A DNA stretch of 64,000 bases. It comes from Peptostreptococcaceae bacterium VA2 (lineage in GTDB: Bacteria > Bacillota > Clostridia > Peptostreptococcales > Peptostreptococcaceae). A model generated the notes under the pieces. That model worked only from the letters and a program-made list of their open reading frames with translations, searched no databases and was not told the origin of the DNA. How positions within the stretch are numbered: position 1 is the stretch's first letter; every line of letters begins with the position of its first letter. Positions 17,039-26,591 of this stretch are shown here, in pieces. Position numbers and translations under genes: made by a program. The stretch covers positions 1-64,000 of the forward strand of contig JMMB01000005.1 in NCBI GenBank assembly GCA_000686145.1. Direction: 5' to 3'.

Positions 17039-17204
17039 GTGTCAACTGAAATGGGTCTTTATAAATATGTGGTACTGTGTCTTTATTCTCTAGGGTGATC
17101 TGAAATATTACTTTAATAGTAGGAGGAATACTTTTAAGAGTTATAATAGAAAGCTTAGTAATGAATAATTATGGTTAGATTATGTAGAGTATGCATTACC
17201 TAAT
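17039..17204 (+). other. Intergenic stretch after rep copy 1
   Basis: The first 40 bases (TTTATAAATATGTGGTACT) match the DNA after rep copy 2 (43695-43735), then the two diverge. No gene or terminator is clear. Confidence 0.4.
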
Positions 17205-17399
17205 ATGGATGGAGATGGAGTTCATACTTATTTGGACAAGCAGAGTTTACAAAGAGTTGTAGTAGATGCTACAATGATGGATAAAGCTAAAACTGCATTT
17301 ATACAAAGATTAGAAAAAAGAAGAGCTAATGAAAAACCTGTTAAAGAAGAACATAAGATATTAGCTCCTATCATTGATTTTTCGAAGTATATGAAATAA
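17205..17399 (+). CDS. Small protein fragment, paralogue of 22363-22545
   Basis: An open frame of 64 codons whose residues 14-64 (KQSLQRVVVDATMMDKAK...IDFSKYMK) match the frame at 22363 at most positions. There is no ribosome site ahead of ATG 17205, and both versions lose similarity at the same KQ-S/T-L point, so each may be the C-terminal remnant of a longer gene. The function is not recognised. Confidence 0.4.
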   Translation: MDGDGVHTYLDKQSLQRVVVDATMMDKAKTAFIQRLEKRRANEKPVKEEHKILAPIIDFSKYMK

Positions 17400-17468
17400 A
17401 GATGTAATTAAATAGGATTTATTAGATTGTGATAAATAAGAGATTAAACTATATTAGGAGGATTCATC

Positions 17469-17816
17469 ATGGGAAAATTAAAAGGACAGACATTATCAGA
17501 TAGTTTAGATTCATTAAACTCATTTCATGAAATTCATGATTTTGAATGTAGCGAATTTGATGTAGGTATAAAAGTTATTTCAAAATTAAATAATAAAATT
17601 GTACTTGATAAACATGTTCCAGTACGTGTTATATTTGATAAAGATAGACAATATATAAATATAATATGGCAAGATGCTGGGGTAAAGAATTATAGAAGTA
17701 AGCAACTTTTTGAAAGATATAATCCTAACTTCAATGAAATGATTCTTGATGAAAATAGTGATTCTTTAGAAATTAATTCTACTGATTCAGATAAAATACT
17801 AATTATCAATTACTAG
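17469..17816 (+). CDS. Hypothetical protein (115 aa)
   Basis: An acidic soluble protein with a clear start (AGGAGG, 8 bases before ATG). It lacks signal peptide, membrane segments and recognisable motifs. It has beta-rich stretches (VGIKVISKLNNKIVLDK, YINIIWQDAG). A terminator follows. I do not recognise the family. Confidence 0.65.
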   Translation: MGKLKGQTLSDSLDSLNSFHEIHDFECSEFDVGIKVISKLNNKIVLDKHVPVRVIFDKDRQYINIIWQDAGVKNYRSKQLFERYNPNFNEMILDENSDSLEINSTDSDKILIINY

Positions 17817-17858
17817 AAACTAAATAGAAGGAAAAAAAATAATATTTGTAGAATATCC

Positions 17859-17904
17859 AATTATTTCTTTTATGTGCCTAAGCACACAAAAGAAATAATT
17901 TTAA
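17859..17904. terminator. Bidirectional terminator
   Basis: AATTATTTCTTTTATGTG pairs with CACACAAAAGAAATAATT around a 6-base loop, with A and T flanks suitable in both directions. It separates the hypothetical gene from the convergent kinase gene. Confidence 0.75.
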
Positions 17905-17955
17905 AGTTTTATGAAATAGCATATTTCCTATGATTACATTTGTAATCAATCCATG

Positions 17956-19305
17956 CTACTTGGGAATTTTTATTACAACTTTACCATGATGTGCTTCGGT
18001 ATTATATAAATTAATTTCACCATTATGTAGCCGAATCACTTTTTCAGCAAAAGTTAATCCTAAACCATAATGTGTTTTATAACCGCTTGATCTACTATGA
18101 TTTTCTGTAAAAAATAGCTTAAAACCATTTTTTAAAGAGTCTTCATTAAAACCATTTCCTTGATCAGTAATAATGAATTCATAATTTGCTTTTACTTGAT
18201 TTAACTGAATGATTACTTGGCCACCACTTGGAGTACGTTCTAATCCATTCAATAAAATATTAGTTAACGCTCTAATAATTAATCTCATGTCGATAACAAT
18301 AATATCTTTTTTATTAATATTATTATTAATAATTACTTGCTTAGTATTAGTACTTTTGATAACATTCTCATTTAGTTTAATTAAAAAATCTTGAATTGTT
18401 AATGGTTCTTTAGTTAAAATCATTTCTTTTTTATTTAAGTTTATATTAATTACTTCTGAAATATAGTATTCAATCTGTTTAATTGCAGTCATTACATCCT
18501 GAAAGCATTCCAATTCAATGGTTGTTTTCTCTAATTGCATTAGTTCAATATTTCCTTTAATCACTGTCAATGGAATTTTAATGTCATGAACTAAATAACT
18601 AATTTGTTCTTCTTTAGATTGACTACTTTCAATTTCATTTTTGATAGATTGATTTAAAGCAGATGCCAAACTTTCCATTGCTTCCATTACAACAGCATAC
18701 TCTAAAAAATCAACACTTGGGGTAATCAAGTTTAAATCCTTTGATTTAATTTGATTAGCAACTTCAATCAGTTTCTGATTTTCTTTAACAATAGCTTTAT
18801 TAAATCTTCTGATATTAAATATAATAAAAAAAATATATATTAATAACATTAAAATAGTCATCCATATTCCTGGATTATATATTATTTTCCTTAAATTTAT
18901 ATCAGCAAAATGAACCTTTAAATTAAAGTAAATGAGTAATATTTCTTCCTTACTTTCATACTTTAAAAATGAATTTGAATTTGCTTCTCTTGTAATTTCG
19001 TTATTTGCTCTTGATAAAAGTGTTTTATTTAAATTAGATTCTACTAATTTACCAGTCTTCCGATTATATATTGCATAATCTAATTTTTTTGGAATTTGTT
19101 TAGAATTAATTGTTTTTGATTTTTCAACTAGTGCTGAAACTTCATCTGACCTCTGTATAGGCTCATTTGCTGGTACTAAAAAACCATTTTTTAATCCTAA
19201 TATTGTAATATTAATATAAATAATAGCAATGATTACTCCAACTACAGCTATTTGTAACATCAATTTAAAAAATAAAAATGATAAAGTTTTCCTCTTCATT
19301 CCCAT
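17956..19305 (-). CDS. Sensor histidine kinase of a peptide-resistance module
   Basis: A 449-residue kinase with two membrane segments flanking an extracellular region of about 120 residues, a phospho-acceptor box LVHDIKIPLTVIKGN, an N-box and G-box (DQGNGF, YGLGLTFAEK). It lies downstream of the regulator gene, with overlapping ends. I place the start at ATG 19305 (MGMKRK), behind GTGGGA; the frame is open to 19323. The layout ATPase-permease-permease-regulator-kinase is like clostridial CprABC/lantibiotic-resistance loci. Confidence 0.85.
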   Translation of the reverse strand: MGMKRKTLSFLFFKLMLQIAVVGVIIAIIYINITILGLKNGFLVPANEPIQRSDEVSALVEKSKTINSKQIPKKLDYAIYNRKTGKLVESNLNKTLLSRANNEITREANSNSFLKYESKEEILLIYFNLKVHFADINLRKIIYNPGIWMTILMLLIYIFFIIFNIRRFNKAIVKENQKLIEVANQIKSKDLNLITPSVDFLEYAVVMEAMESLASALNQSIKNEIESSQSKEEQISYLVHDIKIPLTVIKGNIELMQLEKTTIELECFQDVMTAIKQIEYYISEVININLNKKEMILTKEPLTIQDFLIKLNENVIKSTNTKQVIINNNINKKDIIVIDMRLIIRALTNILLNGLERTPSGGQVIIQLNQVKANYEFIITDQGNGFNEDSLKNGFKLFFTENHSRSSGYKTHYGLGLTFAEKVIRLHNGEINLYNTEAHHGKVVIKIPK

Positions 19306-19964
19306 ATATATCCCACACCCCAAATTGTATTAATAGGAGATAAATTAAACTTTGAAAATTTTTTTCTAATAGCGCTAATATGTTCAGTAACTGTCGAAAT
19401 TTGTGAATCACTATCCATGGAATATACTTTGTCATATATATAATCCTTTGAAAAAACTTTTCCTTTATTTAAAAGCAATAACTCACAGATACTATATTGT
19501 TTTTTAGTAAGTATCAGATTAGTACCACGAGCAATTATTTTTTTTGCTTCTAGATCAATAAAAATATCTCCATCTATGATGATCTTTGTACTATTTCTTT
19601 TAGGACGGATCTCCCTTCTTAGGTGTGCCTCAACACGGGCATTTAATTCATGAATACTAAAAGGCTTTAAAATATAGTCATCACCTCCAACTGACAGTCC
19701 ATGGACAATGGAGTTTTCGTCACTTTTGGCAGTCATAAAAATAATTGGACTATCAACTAAATGTCTAATTCTTTTACATATTTCAAAACCATTTTCATTA
19801 GGCATCATTACATCTAAAATAATCAAATTAAAGGCGTTCATTTCTTCTATATTCATAGAAGAAACTGAGGGAAGAGCCATAACTTCATGATTATTTAATT
19901 CTAACGCTTTTTTTATAAGTCTTAAAATTGCCAACTCATCATCTACTACTAGAATTTTAGCCAC
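19296..19964 (-). CDS. OmpR-type response regulator of a peptide-resistance module
   Basis: A 222-residue regulator: receiver domain with VDDE and the phospho-acceptor in LIILDVMMP, conserved Lys in LKPFS, and a winged-helix DNA-binding domain (LTKKQYSICELLLLNKGKVF, GVGYIWE). The GTG at 19964 follows GGGGGTG and gives the normal start VAKILVVDDE; the frame is open to 19979. It probably activates the ABC transporter genes upstream in the same operon. Confidence 0.88.
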   Translation of the reverse strand: MAKILVVDDELAILRLIKKALELNNHEVMALPSVSSMNIEEMNAFNLIILDVMMPNENGFEICKRIRHLVDSPIIFMTAKSDENSIVHGLSVGGDDYILKPFSIHELNARVEAHLRREIRPKRNSTKIIIDGDIFIDLEAKKIIARGTNLILTKKQYSICELLLLNKGKVFSKDYIYDKVYSMDSDSQISTVTEHISAIRKKFSKFNLSPINTIWGVGYIWE

Positions 19965-19985
19965 TATAATCACCCCCATTTTAAT

Positions 19986-20771
19986 TTATTCATTTGTACT
20001 TTTTCCATACCAGTTTTGGAACCAAATTAAATCAATTATCACTATACTAATCGATAAAATAATTAAAACACAGAAACCAGTTATTACAGTATTATATTCT
20101 GAATAAGCAAAATAGCCATTAGACTGTATCCCTACTTTATTCCAAAAAAAATACATAGGTATTCGAATTGACCAAGCCCATGGTAAAAATGGCCATACTT
20201 TATCAACTAACATAGTTGGAGATAGGGCAGCTATAATTAACCCTGCGATACCTATTATACTATTTAGTCCCATCCCAAAACGATAGGAAATTAACATACT
20301 TAATCCATATTGAAAGCTACAACTAATTGTAAAGACTACTCCCATAGTTAGGTAAAACCCAAGGTCAACGATATTAATACCTATTAAGTATTTCAATGCT
20401 CCTACATATATTATTATACTAAAAAAAGTTGAGAATAAAAAACAACATATCAACATAGTTAACTGACTTAAAAAAGTTATTACCTTAGTTTCAGTTCTAA
20501 CTAACATATTTTGAAAATTACCTGCTTCTTTTTCTGATGCAGTTGATAATCCACATATAATAGTTATAATAAGTGGCGCACCAATCGATAGTAATTCAAA
20601 AAAAGTAACAAAAACACTTCGATCACTTATTAGTTTAGTATCCTTTCTCAAAAATACATAACTACTTAAAATAACTGAAAATAAAATGGGAATTAATACA
20701 TGTAATAATAAAAATAGACTACGTTTTATCTTTTTAAATTCTGCAAAAACACTCCTCAAATAATTATTCAA
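19986..20771 (-). CDS. ABC permease of lantibiotic-protection type (EpiG/MutG-like)
   Basis: A 261-residue protein with six hydrophobic segments. Its features (ASEKEAGNFQNMLVRTET in the first cytoplasmic loop, length, place after a similar permease and an ATPase) fit the G subunit of lantibiotic-immunity transporters. It lies one base from the preceding permease and 21 bases before the regulator gene. Confidence 0.8.
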   Translation of the reverse strand: MNNYLRSVFAEFKKIKRSLFLLLHVLIPILFSVILSSYVFLRKDTKLISDRSVFVTFFELLSIGAPLIITIICGLSTASEKEAGNFQNMLVRTETKVITFLSQLTMLICCFLFSTFFSIIIYVGALKYLIGINIVDLGFYLTMGVVFTISCSFQYGLSMLISYRFGMGLNSIIGIAGLIIAALSPTMLVDKVWPFLPWAWSIRIPMYFFWNKVGIQSNGYFAYSEYNTVITGFCVLIILSISIVIIDLIWFQNWYGKSTNE

Positions 20772-20772
20772 T

Positions 20773-21532
20773 TTACTTCACCTCGAGTTTCGAAAATGAA
20801 TAAGCATCCAAAAAACTTAGAAGCAAAAATAAAAGGATACTCAAAATAAATGAAATAAAAAGTACTGGACTAGAATTTATTAAGACACTGTCATTAGATA
20901 GTGGAAGTCCATTTGGGTGAAGATGTGTGAAAGGAGTTTGAACCCTTAAAGCCCACGCCCAAGGAACATAGTACATCTGAGATGTAGGTGCGAAAATTGA
21001 TCCAATATTCAATGTCAACATGCTATTAACTAAAAAAGTTGCATAAATATTAGTCTTCCTTGAAAGCCATAAGCAAAATGGAATTTGCCAAATTAATGTA
21101 AGTAAAGTTAAAAAGATAGCAATTATAATGTCTAAGGATGAAATATTCTGTGGAACAAGAAATGTAAATTTAGCAAACAGCAACAATACTATAAGCACCA
21201 AAGATGCAATAAAACTCAAATAAAGAATTAGGGCGATACGGCTATATTCCTTTAGTTTTAGATTAATCGGCAATCCTAAAATTGTTATATACTTAGTGGA
21301 TTTTTTTTCGAGTTTATCTAGCAAACCAGCTGACAATGAGATAAAAAACTGATAACCATATTAAACCCCAATGGTTTACAGTTGTTGAGATAGCATATTG
21401 AAAAGTTTCTTTACCTCCAAGCCAATTAAACGTGACTGCTAAAAAAATACTTATTAGTGGAATAAATACAGTTAACTTTCTTATACTTATTCTCTTAGTT
21501 TTTATTACTTCAGATTTAATATAATTAAACAT
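20773..21532 (-). pseudogene. ABC permease of lantibiotic-protection type (EpiE/MutE-like), frameshifted
   Basis: Two overlapping frames together make one normal permease. The first (ATG 21532) encodes NYIKSEVIKTKRISIRKL through WLSVFYLIVSWFAR and stops. The second, from about 21336, encodes SAGLLDKLEKKSTKYITILG to FSKLEVK. Removing one base from the six-A run at 21343-21348 (T run on the coding strand) gives a continuous LSVFISLSAGLLDKL. The lesion is a one-base homopolymer change, so it may be inactivation, slippage-based switching or sequence error. Confidence 0.75.
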
Positions 21533-21549
21533 TTGATCCTCCTAATTAC

Positions 21550-22254
21550 TTAATTTAATTTGTTTTCTTTAACCACTTCTGTGAATAACTTTTCTAGATT
21601 ATCAACATTGTTATACGCCCCTTCATATACTAAAGTACCATTACTAATTATGCCTATATCATCTGCTAAATGCTCTACTTCTGAAAGCATATGGCTAGAA
21701 AGTAATACCGTAACCCCATTTTTAGGAAAGTTAAGTATCAGCTCTCTTAATTCTTGGATTGCCAGAGGATCAAGCCCATTTGTAGGTTCATCTAAAATAA
21801 GTAAATCCGGATTATTTAATATCGCTTGAGCTATACCCAGTCGTTGTTTCATTCCCATTGAAAAATTTTTTACTTGTTTTGAACCAGTATCCTGTAACCC
21901 GACGATTTCTAAAACCTCGTCTATTCTAGTTTTAGGAATCCCTAACATTGTCGTTAATACATCTAGATTCTCTTTTGATGTTAGATTTCCATATAAAGGA
22001 GCATTTTCAATTAAAGAACCAGTGTAATTTAAATCTTTTCTAGTCCATGGATGTCCATTAAACTCAATAAATCCACTGCTTGGTCTTAATAAACCGGCAA
22101 TTATTTTTAGTGTAGTTGATTTTCCAGCACCATTTGGACCAAGCAGACAATAGATTGTATTTTTGCGTATATGTAAATCAATATTGTCTATAGCTGTAGC
22201 TTTCTTAAATTTTTTACTTATTCCTTTTAGCTGTAAGATATTTTTATAATTCAT
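21550..22254 (-). CDS. ABC ATPase of lantibiotic-protection type (EpiF/NisF-like)
   Basis: A 234-residue ATPase with Walker A GPNGAGKST, signature FSMGMKQRLG, Walker B LLILDEPTNGLDP and switch His in LSSHML. The ATG at 22254 follows AAGGAG; an ATG at 22263 is also in frame. First gene of the five-gene operon. Together with the two permeases it should expel cationic peptides or lantibiotics from the membrane. Confidence 0.87.
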   Translation of the reverse strand: MNYKNILQLKGISKKFKKATAIDNIDLHIRKNTIYCLLGPNGAGKSTTLKIIAGLLRPSSGFIEFNGHPWTRKDLNYTGSLIENAPLYGNLTSKENLDVLTTMLGIPKTRIDEVLEIVGLQDTGSKQVKNFSMGMKQRLGIAQAILNNPDLLILDEPTNGLDPLAIQELRELILNFPKNGVTVLLSSHMLSEVEHLADDIGIISNGTLVYEGAYNNVDNLEKLFTEVVKENKLN

Positions 22255-22362
22255 TTTAATCATCTCCTTTTCTCATAAATTAAGCATAACAATCAAATAT
22301 CAAGATTTTCTCAATTTTGATGATATTACTAAGTAAACTTTATTGGTGTCAATATACTGATT

Positions 22363-22545
22363 ATGTCACTAATTTTATTATTAAAGCAGACGTTAGAAAG
22401 AATTGTTATCGATGAAAAAATGATGGATAAGGCTAAAGTTGAATTTATTGAAAGACTTGAAAAAATAAGAGCTAATGAAGTATCTGTAAAAGAAGAAAAG
22501 AAGGTATTAGCACAAGTTATTGATGTTTCAAAGTATAGAAAGTAG
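22363..22545 (+). pseudogene. 5'-truncated paralogue of the 17205 fragment
   Basis: Residues from KQTLERIVIDEKMMDKAK to IDVSKYRK match the 17205-17399 frame closely. The first eight codons come from unrelated sequence and there is no ribosome site. Similarity begins abruptly at the same point as in the other copy, so this is probably a gene remnant. Confidence 0.5.
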
Positions 22546-22639
22546 TTTTTTGGTAGGAAATCAAAAGTATATGTAGAATATTCTTAATAAAGTGATTCAC
22601 CCACGCGGTGGCTCAAATAAATTTATAGGAGGATATTTT

Positions 22640-22903
22640 ATGAAACTTAAAATAAGTGACTTACCTCCACAATTTGAAAATATAGCTATAGAGCTTGGAA
22701 TAGACAAGGTAAAGGCTTTATTTAAAGAATTTGGAGGGACATCTGTGTATTTTCCTACGGAAAAGATGATATATAAAGGGGTTCGTGACAGAGAAATTAT
22801 GGCTGAGTACAATGGTTTTAACCATAAAGAATTAGCTATTAAATACAATATGTCTGAAAGTTATATAAGATCTATTATAAATAAACAAAAGAAAAGTGCT
22901 TAA
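22640..22903 (+). CDS. Mor-like transcription regulator, copy 1
   Basis: An 87-residue protein with the Mor/C family pattern: FGGTSVYFPTEKM, RDREIMAEYNGFNHKELA and a C-terminal helix-turn-helix (YNMSESYIRSIINKQ). ATG 22640 follows AGGAGG at 22628-22633. The family activates middle genes in phage Mu and is often found on clostridial plasmids and prophages. Differs from copy 2 (43837) mainly in residues 14-30. A convergent terminator follows. Confidence 0.8.
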   Translation: MKLKISDLPPQFENIAIELGIDKVKALFKEFGGTSVYFPTEKMIYKGVRDREIMAEYNGFNHKELAIKYNMSESYIRSIINKQKKSA

Positions 22904-22971
22904 TACTTGATTGACAAAGGTTGATTTAAAAAGGTATTATGGTTTTTCAGTTGAGTTCTAGTTTTTTAAAT

Positions 22972-23009
22972 AAAAAGCCGCTTATCCAATTATGGGTAGG
23001 CGGCTTTTT
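22972..23009. terminator. Bidirectional terminator between Mor-like gene and yvrJ
   Basis: AAAAAGCCGC-TA-CC pairs with GG-TA-GCGGCTTTTT. It overlaps the stop codon of the convergent yvrJ-type gene. The same hairpin is at 44168-44205 and 50363-50400. Confidence 0.85.
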
Positions 23010-23163
23010 ACTTTTTATTATTTAATTCATTAATATTTGAGCTTAAAGAGTTGATACTTGAACTTAGGCCATCTAGTTTCCCTTCGATACGTACCAATAG
23101 ATACATTGTAACTATTGCTGGAAACCCTAAATTAGCCACGAGTTGCATTAAATCTAATTTCAT
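23008..23163 (-). CDS. yvrJ: YvrJ family small membrane protein, copy 1
   Basis: A 51-residue protein: one hydrophobic segment (LVANLGFPAIVTMYLLVRI), followed by a Ser/Asn-rich heptad-like tail (GLSSSINSLSSNINELNN). This matches the short YvrJ family, which usually accompanies DUF2922 and DUF1659 genes as here. AGGAGG lies 9 bases before the ATG. A possible holin-like role has been considered for such proteins but is unproven. Confidence 0.8.
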   Translation of the reverse strand: MKLDLMQLVANLGFPAIVTMYLLVRIEGKLDGLSSSINSLSSNINELNNKK

Positions 23164-23247
23164 TGACTTATTCCTCCTATTAATCTATAAAAATGCTAAG
23201 AAAGTCCCTCATTAGCTTAGAGGGACATTTCTTAAGTGTTCCATGTG

Positions 23248-23481
23248 TTACGCAACTACAAGGTCATATTCTGTAGTTTCTGTTTGAACAAGTTTTGCTT
23301 CTACTGGAGTTTTTAAATCTTCTCCACCTGGTGCAAATATATTCTTTTGAACTATTATATCCATTGCAGCTTTTATTTCTGCTTCTGTTAAATCTTGTCT
23401 TGGATCTGTTACAAATAAGCTGACCTTTTTTCCAAAGTCTGTTGAGAATGTCATTAAAAGTTTAGTTTCTAGGTTTTCCAT
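23248..23481 (-). CDS. DUF2922 family protein
   Basis: A 77-residue protein with the DUF2922 pattern: TKLLMTFSTDFGKKVSLFVTDPR, then LTEAEIKAAMDIIVQKNIF and ETTEYDLVV. Start after AAGGAGG. Second in a three-gene set with DUF1659 upstream and YvrJ downstream. The function of the family is unknown. Confidence 0.8.
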   Translation of the reverse strand: MENLETKLLMTFSTDFGKKVSLFVTDPRQDLTEAEIKAAMDIIVQKNIFAPGGEDLKTPVEAKLVQTETTEYDLVVA

Positions 23482-23502
23482 TTTTTATTCCTCCTTTGTT
23501 TT

Positions 23503-23745
23503 TTATTGAGCTAATTCTGTGTTATCTTGTTTCATTACTGATAACTTGTCATGTTTTTGAAGTGATATTAATGTCTCTGCTACGTTGAATACATCAAGTG
23601 GTTTTGCACTAGCTTTCACATTTGAATAACTTCTTGTTCTTGTTATTACTTTTTGGTTATCATCTAAACCACAGTCATATTTGATCTTTAATGATGATTG
23701 GTTTTTAATTTCTACTACATCAGCAGCTAATTTTACTTCTGGCAT
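23503..23745 (-). CDS. DUF1659 family protein
   Basis: An 80-residue protein with the DUF1659 pattern (SLKIKYDCGLDDNQKVITRTRSY, VFNVAETLISLQKHD). AAAGGAGG lies 8 bases before ATG 23745 and fixes the start, although the frame is open upstream to 23778. First gene of the DUF1659-DUF2922-YvrJ set. Function unknown. Confidence 0.8.
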   Translation of the reverse strand: MPEVKLAADVVEIKNQSSLKIKYDCGLDDNQKVITRTRSYSNVKASAKPLDVFNVAETLISLQKHDKLSVMKQDNTELAQ

Positions 23746-23881
23746 TTTAGTACCTCCTTTTGTTTTGATTAATTTCATTGTAGTGGGTGGGTTGCGTTAA
23801 GTCCTAAAAGATAGTTGAGTATTATTTTTGTGGAATATTTTTTTAGATTTAAAATTGAAAATATAGCTTTGTAGGTTAGTA

Positions 23882-23932
23882 AAATAAATAAAGGGCAAAC
23901 TTAACAAAATTAAGTTTGCCCTTTATTTATTT
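23882..23932. terminator. Long perfect hairpin
   Basis: Two perfect 23-base arms (core AAAGGGCAAACTTAA) flank a CAAAA loop, with A and T flanks for termination both ways. It lies between the DUF1659 promoter region and the end of the next kinase gene. A 20-base-arm version is at 50864-50908. Confidence 0.8.
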
Positions 23933-24005
23933 GTGTAATTATTGAAAGTGTTGAAAATACTATATTTGTTTCAAGTAATTCCTAAACGTAAATTTAGTGA
24001 CCAGT

Positions 24006-24929
24006 TCAACTTTTAATTTTTTCAGACTTTGGAAATGAGACATATATTGAAAATCGACCATTACGATAGTAAGCATCAATTTTACCATCTAATTGTTTAA
24101 CAATTTCTTTGGCTATTGACAATCCTAACCCTGTAGTTTTTTTATTTCTAGATTTATCTTTTGTATAAAAGCGATCAAAAATATAACTTAGATCATCTTT
24201 TGTCATGGGTTCACTAAGATTTGAAAAAGTGAATGTATAACCATCGGTTTCATGTATTTCAAAACGATAATCTCCATTTCCATGTGTAATTGCATTAAAA
24301 AGAATATTTGAAAATATTCTTTTTAAGCCTTGTTCATCCCCTTTGATTATGCAAGGTGTATTGGGAAAAATAACAGTTGGCTCTTGTCCCTTCTTAAAAA
24401 AATCATCATAATACATGGCAAGTATATCTATAAAGATACTCTTAGCATCTATTGGAACACGTTCATAAACAATTTCTCCAGATTCAATGCGTACATACTC
24501 AAATAACTGCTCAAGTAACTTTTTAACTGTATTTTGTCGTTCCAGTACAATCGCTAAGTACTCTTGTCTTTCTTCTTCTGTAACATCTGATTGTAGCATT
24601 TGAACATATCCACCAGCAGTTGTCAAAGGCGTTCTCAAATCATGTGAGATATTGGTTATACTATCTCTAAAGTTTTTATTTAGTCTTTTAATATGTATAC
24701 TAGAGAGTCTAATCTCATTTAACTGATTGTTTAGCATATTTACCAAACTTGTGATATCCTTTTGTCTTGCTAATACTGTTAATAATTGATTTGTATCTTT
24801 TATATTTATAATTTCCTCTAATTGTTTTGTAATATGCTTGATATTCATACGATAGTACATATGGTAAAAAATAAATATTATCAAAGTAAATAACAGTATA
24901 AAAGTTGTTATCATCCAAATATTTTCCAT
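24006..24929 (-). CDS. Sensor histidine kinase of second ABC/two-component module
   Basis: A 307-residue kinase with a single N-terminal membrane segment and almost no extracellular part (intramembrane-sensing type). The phospho-acceptor box is ITNISHDLRTPLTTAGGYVQ; the ATPase has NILFNAITHG, LSYIFDRFYT and TGLGLSIAKEI. Such kinases usually sense peptide antibiotics through their partner ABC transporter. It is the last gene of an operon running from 27375. Confidence 0.85.
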   Translation of the reverse strand: MENIWMITTFILLFTLIIFIFYHMYYRMNIKHITKQLEEIINIKDTNQLLTVLARQKDITSLVNMLNNQLNEIRLSSIHIKRLNKNFRDSITNISHDLRTPLTTAGGYVQMLQSDVTEEERQEYLAIVLERQNTVKKLLEQLFEYVRIESGEIVYERVPIDAKSIFIDILAMYYDDFFKKGQEPTVIFPNTPCIIKGDEQGLKRIFSNILFNAITHGNGDYRFEIHETDGYTFTFSNLSEPMTKDDLSYIFDRFYTKDKSRNKKTTGLGLSIAKEIVKQLDGKIDAYYRNGRFSIYVSFPKSEKIKS

Positions 24930-24948
24930 TTCAAATCCTTTATTTAAA

Positions 24949-25686
24949 TTAATCTACATCTCTTTTTGAAAACAATAAGCCAGATCCAATAATTGTAATT
25001 ACCCCAATCACTAAAAATACTATTGAGCATTTAACAACATCTTCTGGACTTGAAGTCAAATCAATTACAATACTATGCATATTTGAAAGAGAATATTTTA
25101 TAAAAATATCATTCTTTGTTAGTAAGTTAAGAAATTGTGCAAAGTAATTCGAACTTATTACAAGTAAGATAGAAATTGCAGTTGCAACTCCTCCGTTTTT
25201 AAATAGATAAGATAGAAAAGTACCAATCCCTGCAATCCCCCAAAACATACAAAGTATTCCCATATTCATACCAAGAAATGCAATTAAATCAACCTCTCCT
25301 AATTGGTTAAACATTGTATCTGCTAGTAAATTTAAAACACCGAATACTAAGAAAATTAATGTAATAGTAAAATATATAGCAATATATTGACCGAAAACTA
25401 ATTTACATCTAGATATTCCACGACAAGCCATTTGGCGTACAGTACCATTTGCATATTCAGCAGTAATTAAAGACGTTGCAAATATAAGAATAATATAATA
25501 AATAATATCTCCACTATAAGATGCCTGGTAACTAGAAATTCCTGTTGATAACTGTTGTACTTCTTCACCATAATAAATGCCAATTCCCAGTGACATGCTA
25601 AACATAAATAAAAGAATAATTGAAACAACAATAAAAATTTTACTTCTAAGTATTTTATAAAATTCACTAAAAATAATATTTATCAT
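24949..25686 (-). CDS. ABC-2 permease of second ABC/two-component module
   Basis: A 245-residue protein with six hydrophobic segments; LITAEYANGTVRQMACRGISR is the typical cytoplasmic loop of BcrB/lantibiotic-immunity permeases. It overlaps the ATPase gene by one base and is followed by the kinase. Probable role: efflux of or protection from a peptide antibiotic. Confidence 0.83.
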   Translation of the reverse strand: MINIIFSEFYKILRSKIFIVVSIILLFMFSMSLGIGIYYGEEVQQLSTGISSYQASYSGDIIYYIILIFATSLITAEYANGTVRQMACRGISRCKLVFGQYIAIYFTITLIFLVFGVLNLLADTMFNQLGEVDLIAFLGMNMGILCMFWGIAGIGTFLSYLFKNGGVATAISILLVISSNYFAQFLNLLTKNDIFIKYSLSNMHSIVIDLTSSPEDVVKCSIVFLVIGVITIIGSGLLFSKRDVD

Positions 25687-26591
25687 TATTGGTTCCCTCC
25701 CATCTTTTTTATAAAATATGCTTCTATATCATCACCTTCTAAAGCAATGTGAGATACTAAAACACCATTTTCAACTAACTCTTTGTTAATTTGATCGGGT
25801 TTGTCCAAATAATCATAAATGTGTATTCTTCCTTCATTGAACACTTTATAATCAGTGCTTTTTATATTATTTTTTATAATGTATGCTGCCTTATCTGTAT
25901 CATTAACTCCTAATGAAATATACCTTTTACAGCGTGTTTCTAAATCTTTTGATGCAAATTGATCAATTAAATTCCCGTCCTTAATTATTCCATATTTTGT
26001 TGTAACTTTAGAAAGTTCACCTAAAATATGAGAAGAAATTAGAATAGTAATATCTCTTTCAGAATTAAGCTTTAAAAGTAATTTTCTAATTTCTATGATA
26101 CCAGAAGGGTCTAATCCATTAATAGGCTCGTCTAAGATAAGAAAATCTGGATTTCCTATTAAAGAAATAGCAATTGATAGTCGTTGTTTCATACCAAGTG
26201 AAAAATTCTTAGTTTTCTTTTTATCTGTATTTTTAAGGCCTACTAAATTAAGTAGTCCATCAACATTACTGTACTCTGAAATACCAAGTAACTTATTATA
26301 ATAAATAAGATTTTGTCTAGCTGTCATTGAAGGATAAAGAGCTGGTTGTTCAATAACGCACCCAATTCTTTTTCTATTTTTATCTAAATTAGTACTTTCA
26401 AAAAGTTTGACCTCTCCATGACTTGAATGAATCAAGCCACATATTATTTTCATAAGTGTAGTTTTACCTGCACCATTCTTACCTATTAAACCGTAAATAT
26501 CACCTTTTTCAATGTTTATATTTACCTTGTTTAAGGCTATTTGGTTTTTATATTGTTTAGTTAGATTACTAGTCTGTAATACATAACTCAT
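25686..26591 (-). CDS. ABC ATPase of second ABC/two-component module
   Basis: A 301-residue ATPase with Walker A GKNGAGKTT, signature FSLGMKQRLS, Walker B FLILDEPINGLDP and switch His in ISSHIL, plus an 80-residue C-terminal extension as in BcrA-type ATPases. AGAGGTG precedes the ATG. Partner of the permease at 24949. Confidence 0.86.
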   Translation of the reverse strand: MSYVLQTSNLTKQYKNQIALNKVNINIEKGDIYGLIGKNGAGKTTLMKIICGLIHSSHGEVKLFESTNLDKNRKRIGCVIEQPALYPSMTARQNLIYYNKLLGISEYSNVDGLLNLVGLKNTDKKKTKNFSLGMKQRLSIAISLIGNPDFLILDEPINGLDPSGIIEIRKLLLKLNSERDITILISSHILGELSKVTTKYGIIKDGNLIDQFASKDLETRCKRYISLGVNDTDKAAYIIKNNIKSTDYKVFNEGRIHIYDYLDKPDQINKELVENGVLVSHIALEGDDIEAYFIKKMGGNQ

